DNA of 64,000 nucleotides from Nereocystis luetkeana (Eukaryota > Sar > Phaeophyceae > Laminariales > Laminariaceae), in assembly GCA_031213475.1 (NCBI GenBank), contig JARUPZ010000003.1, positions 15,308,869 to 15,372,868 on the forward strand, written 5' to 3'. Both the position numbers and the translations under genes were made by a program. Positions 37,313 to 43,300 of the stretch are shown here, piece after piece (the first letter of the stretch is position 1; every line of letters begins with the position of its first letter). The notes beneath the pieces were generated by a model. It worked only from the letters and a program-made list of their open reading frames with translations. It was not told the DNA's origin and ran no database searches.

Positions 37313-40300
37313 CAATCACCATCATAGCCACCACCATCATCATCATCATCACCACCATCATCACCACCACCACCACCACCCCCACCACTATAAGTACTCC
37401 CCCCCCCACCACCACCAACACCACTGCCTGCCATCATGATCATCATGATGGCATAATTCATCACCATCATCGTGTGCGTCATCGTGGTCATCATCGACAC
37501 ATCCCCATCAACACCACCATCAACACAACCATCCCTGCCAACAGCACTGCAATACTCTATAGGATGGCAGTCCCATTTCCAAAAAACAGCCTAACCGATG
37601 AAGATACGACTACACAGTGCTAGTACGGGGGACCGTTAATAGGACCAAACATTGTTCGTAAAAATAGGTAAATCTATACCTGGTAGGTTTTTGTGTATAC
37701 CATAGTCCTATTAACTATGGTCCCCCGTGATACCAATAGAAATAACTGCTCTCGCAAGGGTCGATTACCCACGCTCACAGCAGCGTCAGGAGCACGAGCG
37801 GCAGCCCTCAAACCCAAGCCGGAACGCAAGCCGCGTGTCTGACGTCACGACATCGTGCCAGAACGGCCCCAGCGGCAGAACCCTACTTCAAGTGTCTCCA
37901 AATTAAACTGCTCTATGAATACGTAGGTGCAGTCAAGAGCGTGGTTAGTAGGATACTGAGTAAATACTCAGGAGGTACCCGGGTACATACCCGAGTATGA
38001 CTCGGGGTACCCGGGTACATGCCCCAGTATGATTTGGGGGGTACCCGGTATATACCCGCGTATGCTTCAGGGGTTACCCGGGTACATACCCGAGTATGAC
38101 TCAGGGGGTACCCGGGTATATACCCGAGTATGACTCGGGGGGTACCCGGGTACATACCCGAGTATGATTCAGGCGTTAACCGGGTACATATCCGAGTATG
38201 ACTCAGAAAGTACTCGGGTATACCCGAGTATGATAAAAAACAACTAGGTTTTGGTACCCGGATTCCCCAGAGCACATACCTACTTATACTACAAAAACAC
38301 CCCCTTGGTTTTTCAAGTCGTGAATGGGATATATCTCACTTGGCTCAGCGTGCAGGGTAATCTGGTTCCTCCAGTGGGGAAGCATGGGCGGCGGGACGAC
38401 GATGAGGGTCGCCGATGACGGTTTCAGCGCACGGAGGCGTTTTGCCTTAGCTTGGCCTCGGTCCTGATCGTCGTCGGTGAAGAAAGCACCGTCGGCAGCG
38501 ACAAGGCAAAGAGGCATGGTCGGCGATAGCAGGCTGTCTCAGCGTCAAGGAGAACCGAACAGCAGCGCGTCTATCGAATCAGCTGATCTAACCCCCCACG
38601 TTGAAGTGGTTGGTGTGGGCGAAGAGGTTGTGGTAGTGCCTCAGCTCTGTGCTCCTCCATCCCATGATGACAGCAAGCGGGGCGCGGGTAGAACTCCTCC
38701 CCCGAGCGCGAGCCCCCCCCTGCGCGGCATACGCTACTTCGCCACTGAAAAGGATGTGCAGTACGTAGGCGCGGTAAACATTCACCCGCCTGCAGTTGTT
38801 AACCGATTCTCTGGAAACGCTCCACCCTACACCACACCAAACCACACAAAAAACTATACCTGGTACCTGGTATATAAATCCATGCACTGTACAGCCCCAC
38901 AGTAGACTCCATTGCACTACGCTTGCCTGCACAACACCACATCCAACGCACCCCACCGCCCCACCCCATTCCATGTTTGACGAAGTACTACTAGGCCATG
39001 GTCGACGAAACACTACTACAACACGGTTGAAGGTCCACTACACCATGGTTGCCGAAGCACTACTAAGGCCATAATTGACAATACGCTACACCATTGTTGA
39101 CGAAGCACCACGTTCACCATGGTCGACGAAGCGTTGAAGCATTTCCGTATGCTGACTATTGACGAAGGAACACGACACTATTTTTTTGACGAAGCGATTG
39201 ACGAAGCACGACACTATGGTTGGCGAAGCACCACACTATCCGTATGGTTGACGGAGCACTACGCACACCACGGTAAATGAAGCATGGTTGACGACGCGCG
39301 ACGTGCACCGCTGTCAGCGAAGCACCGATCCATGGTTGACGAGGCACTATGGTTGACGGAGCCATACCATCGTGATTAGTTGAATGAGACGCGCCACGTA
39401 CCACTCTCCGGCCGACGAAGAAGCCCTTGAGCAGTTCCTCCGCCTCCCTCCCGAGCTTGCGTGCCTCCTCGGCCACCCTGGGCATGGCCTTCGCCCTCAC
39501 AGACACCTTCTCCGAGACGACACCGCGCCCGAAGAAAAAATGGAAACCCCACAGGCGGGAATTAGTAGGGGTAGGTGGCGAAAATGGATAACCCCAACAG
39601 ATAAGAGATGAAGAAGGGGGACGAAAATGATGGGGGGGAAACAAGAAAACGGAAATAAGCATTCAAGCAGGCGTAACTTCAGAAAGCGGGGAAGACAATA
39701 AAAAAACCCAGACCGGCGGTAATTAATGGGGAGGAGGGAGGAAATGGGACACCACATACAGGCGGGAAAAAATGAGAAGGAGGGCCGGGGTTACCAAAAC
39801 GCAAAGGACTATAGTAAGTAAAATTGAAAAATAAACGAAAAGCAAGCAAATCGCACCTGCCGCACACCGACAGGAACCCCCGAGCCCGTGACGGCCGCGG
39901 TAGAAACGCCTCCGTGGTACGCCACCGCGTTGGAGAACACCCTCCGAACGTCTGCCGCAAAGTCTTCGAAGGCGTCGTAAGAGAGGGAGGAGTCGCGAGG
40001 ACCAGAAGATGCCCGCCTGCGTTGCCCGACCGCGCCGAGGAAATTGAAGTCAGCGTCAGGTTTGGCCGTACGGTTGGTTCCGTTTCATTTCCGTGAAATC
40101 GTCGATTCAATCGGTCGGCCAATCGGTCGGTCTGATCGGTTGATATTTGTTAAGATGCGGAGTAAATAGAGTCGGGGCTGGCCGCAAGGTTTAGCTCCGT
40201 TTACTTCCCGTGAAACCGTCGCTTCAGTCGGTCGGTCTGATCGGTCGTCCTTTGTTACGGTTCGGAGGAATACACCAAAAGGCTGACGCGCTGACCGCAT

Positions 40301-43300
40301 GTTCTTGGTCCGTTTTGATGAAACCGTCGCTTCAGCCAGTTGAGCGATCGGTCGGACCGATTCGTCAACCGCAATTTTATGTTTGCGCCACAGCAATAGC
40401 AACAGCGGTGAAAAAGAAAAGAAGCTCGCGAATACACGCAGCGAATAGAAACGCCGACGCGGCGACTGCGGTTCGGTTCAGACGATCGACTTCGGTTCAG
40501 ACAACCAAATTCCGACTTCGGTTCAGACAACCAAATTCGGTCCAGAAAATCGACTTCGATTCAAACGAACAAATTCGGCTCAGATTATCAAATTCGGCTC
40601 AAAAACCCGAACTAGGTTCAGACAACCAAATTCCAGTCGGACGACAAAATCTGGTTTAGAGAATGCACCGCCAACGGCGCGCTCCTCCGCCCTCCCGACT
40701 CACCTTGCAATCGTCTGGAGGTCGATAGGCTCGCCCACAGCCGCGATGTAGTCCGGCATGCCCAGCTCCTGAACAAAATAAGAGGGATCGGGAGTACAAG
40801 GAGCCGTGTCTATTAGACTAGAGGCTATATATTACCTGCCACACAAAAAAGAGGACAAGCGCTTCGGTCCAAAACAAGGTCCAGGAGGCGCGAACGGAAG
40901 CATCATACACCCTTTTAGTGCAAACCGCAGTCCCGTTTTGGGGGAAAACTACTTGGAATTAGAGTGGTCTGTCCCCAAAACGGGCCTGCTGTTCTAAAAG
41001 GGTTAAACGAGCTATTTTCCAACAGAAAAAGAAAATACTCGCTTTAGATTCCAAGTGAAGGGAATCGGTACCGTATATACCTGGTATTCTATGTGATGTA
41101 TATTATCATGATACGTTATTACATGGCCAATAAAACGAGTCCAGGCACAGCGGAGCGCACAGCAGCCTTGCACAAGTAGAGAGGGGCAATAGCCGGCAAA
41201 CCAAAAACATATATGCACATACCGCGGGCGCACGCGGCGAGCATACACCACCACCATAACCACCACCGCTATCACCACCAACAACATCAACACCACCACC
41301 ACCACCACCAGGCCCACCACTAACATTTACCACCAAGATCGACAACACCAACACCACCACTGCAACTACCGCCACCCCCACCACCACCACCACCACCACC
41401 AAGTATAACCCGCACCTCGAGCGTGTCCCCATCCAATCGGCGGCTAAACACCCCCGCGGCATCCTTAACCTGCAGAGCGCGGACCACCTTCATCATGCCA
41501 ACCTGCCGCTCCAAGTTACCCCAGTGCCGCCACTGTTCCATCGTTGCCGTCCCGCTGCCAGACCGGGTGCCGCCGGAAGCCGGTGCCTCGGGCACAGGGA
41601 CAGCTTCTGGGACACGCCAAAAGTTGCGAGCACGGACCAGGTCGGAGGTTGGGGGGGGGGTGTCAACCATTTTTGGGGTCCCTTGAGGAGTACACACATC
41701 ACCTCTTCGGGAAGAACTACTTGGAACTAGAGTGGGAATATGGTATGCAGCTGTATACCTGGTACGGGTTAAGTGACACTCACGGTGTGCAACGTTCTCG
41801 GCCGGCGAGCTCATCATCAAATCATCCACACGAGGTTTCGCGTGTGGAGGCCTTGTGCCGATCTCGGGGGCATTGGTGCGGTGGCCCTTTTTTTAACTCC
41901 TGCAACAAAAAAACTCGGTAAATTTGCACGCCGTACTCCAGGTGCAAACCCTGCGTCCCCGAAACCATACCAAAACCATGACCCCCCCCACCACCAACAA
42001 CAAACACCATCAACGAAAACAACAAAATCACCGATGCCACCACCACCACCACCACCACCACCACCGTCGCCGCCCCTCCTGCCATCCCCCACCCCAGCTG
42101 TAATAAGCCCCACCTGGCAAAAGGCCTCTCGTTCGGAGCAGCAACGCCAACACCGTGATAGTCTTGCCCAGACCCGGCTCGTCGCACAACATCCCCCCCC
42201 TAACCGGAACAGTCGGGGGAGGGGCATCCGACGACACCATCCCATCCACCACGTTCACCCACATCCTCCCAGCAGGTGGGGTCAACCCCCAGCTCTGCGC
42301 GACACACGTTTCTGTTGATCCTGGCGCTGACAGCACGCGGACGCCCGCGTTGCCGCTTGGGCCAGGGTGAACATGATTACCGTCGCTTTGGGCTCGGCTG
42401 CCCACGTGAAGGCCGCTACGCATACCGTTGCTTTCGGCTGGAGCGCTCGTGCAAGGGCTGCCGCTACTCATACCGTTGCTTCCGGCTGGAGCGCTCGTGC
42501 GAAGGTTGCCGACAGTACTCTTGCTCTGCGCTTGGTTGCTCGTGCAAGGGTTGCCGATAGTACTGTTGCTCTGCGCTTGGTTGCTCGCGCAAGGGCTGCC
42601 GATAGCACCGTTGCCTTGCGCTTGGTTGCTCGTGCAAGGGCTGCCGATAGCACCGTTGCCTTGGGCTTGGCTGCTGGTGCGAAGGTTGCCGATAGCACCG
42701 TTGCTTCGGGCTTGGGTCGCGGGGTCGATGGGGACGAACTCGGGGTGACAGCGGGGTCTCCGGTCGCGCTCTCTGTTTCGCATCCACTGCAGCCCCTGCG
42801 GAGAGGAGGATAGGACAGGGGTATTGTAACGATAATGAGGCCGTTTTCAAGCTAAAGGACAAAAAGGCTAATTCTAGGGGTGATGTGAGGAGTAGGGGGT
42901 AGGGATATACAGGGGTGGGATGGCAACGAGCCGATGAAGCGGGAATGGGCGAGGAAAAAGGTAGGGTGCCCACAGGAGTACATAGGTGCGCGTGCTGGCC
43001 AGCATGCTCTTGCCAATTTTACGTGCGTAGCTCTGTCACCTTTATCTCTCTGTCACCTTTGTTTGTGTGTCCCTTCCCGGATGGGGCAACGTTAAAGGAT
43101 AAGCTCATGACACGTCCACAGCCCGTTGTGTCGAGTGTCCACCCAAAAAAAAACACCTCCGACAGATCATGCACAAATCAACAATCCCCACTCCTGTCAG
43201 CAACATCTTCCAGGGAAGATAGATCCTGATCTCTATGATCTGTATGATCTAGCTCATTTTGCCGCGTGGGAGCCGTATAATCTGCATGGTCCGGGACAGG

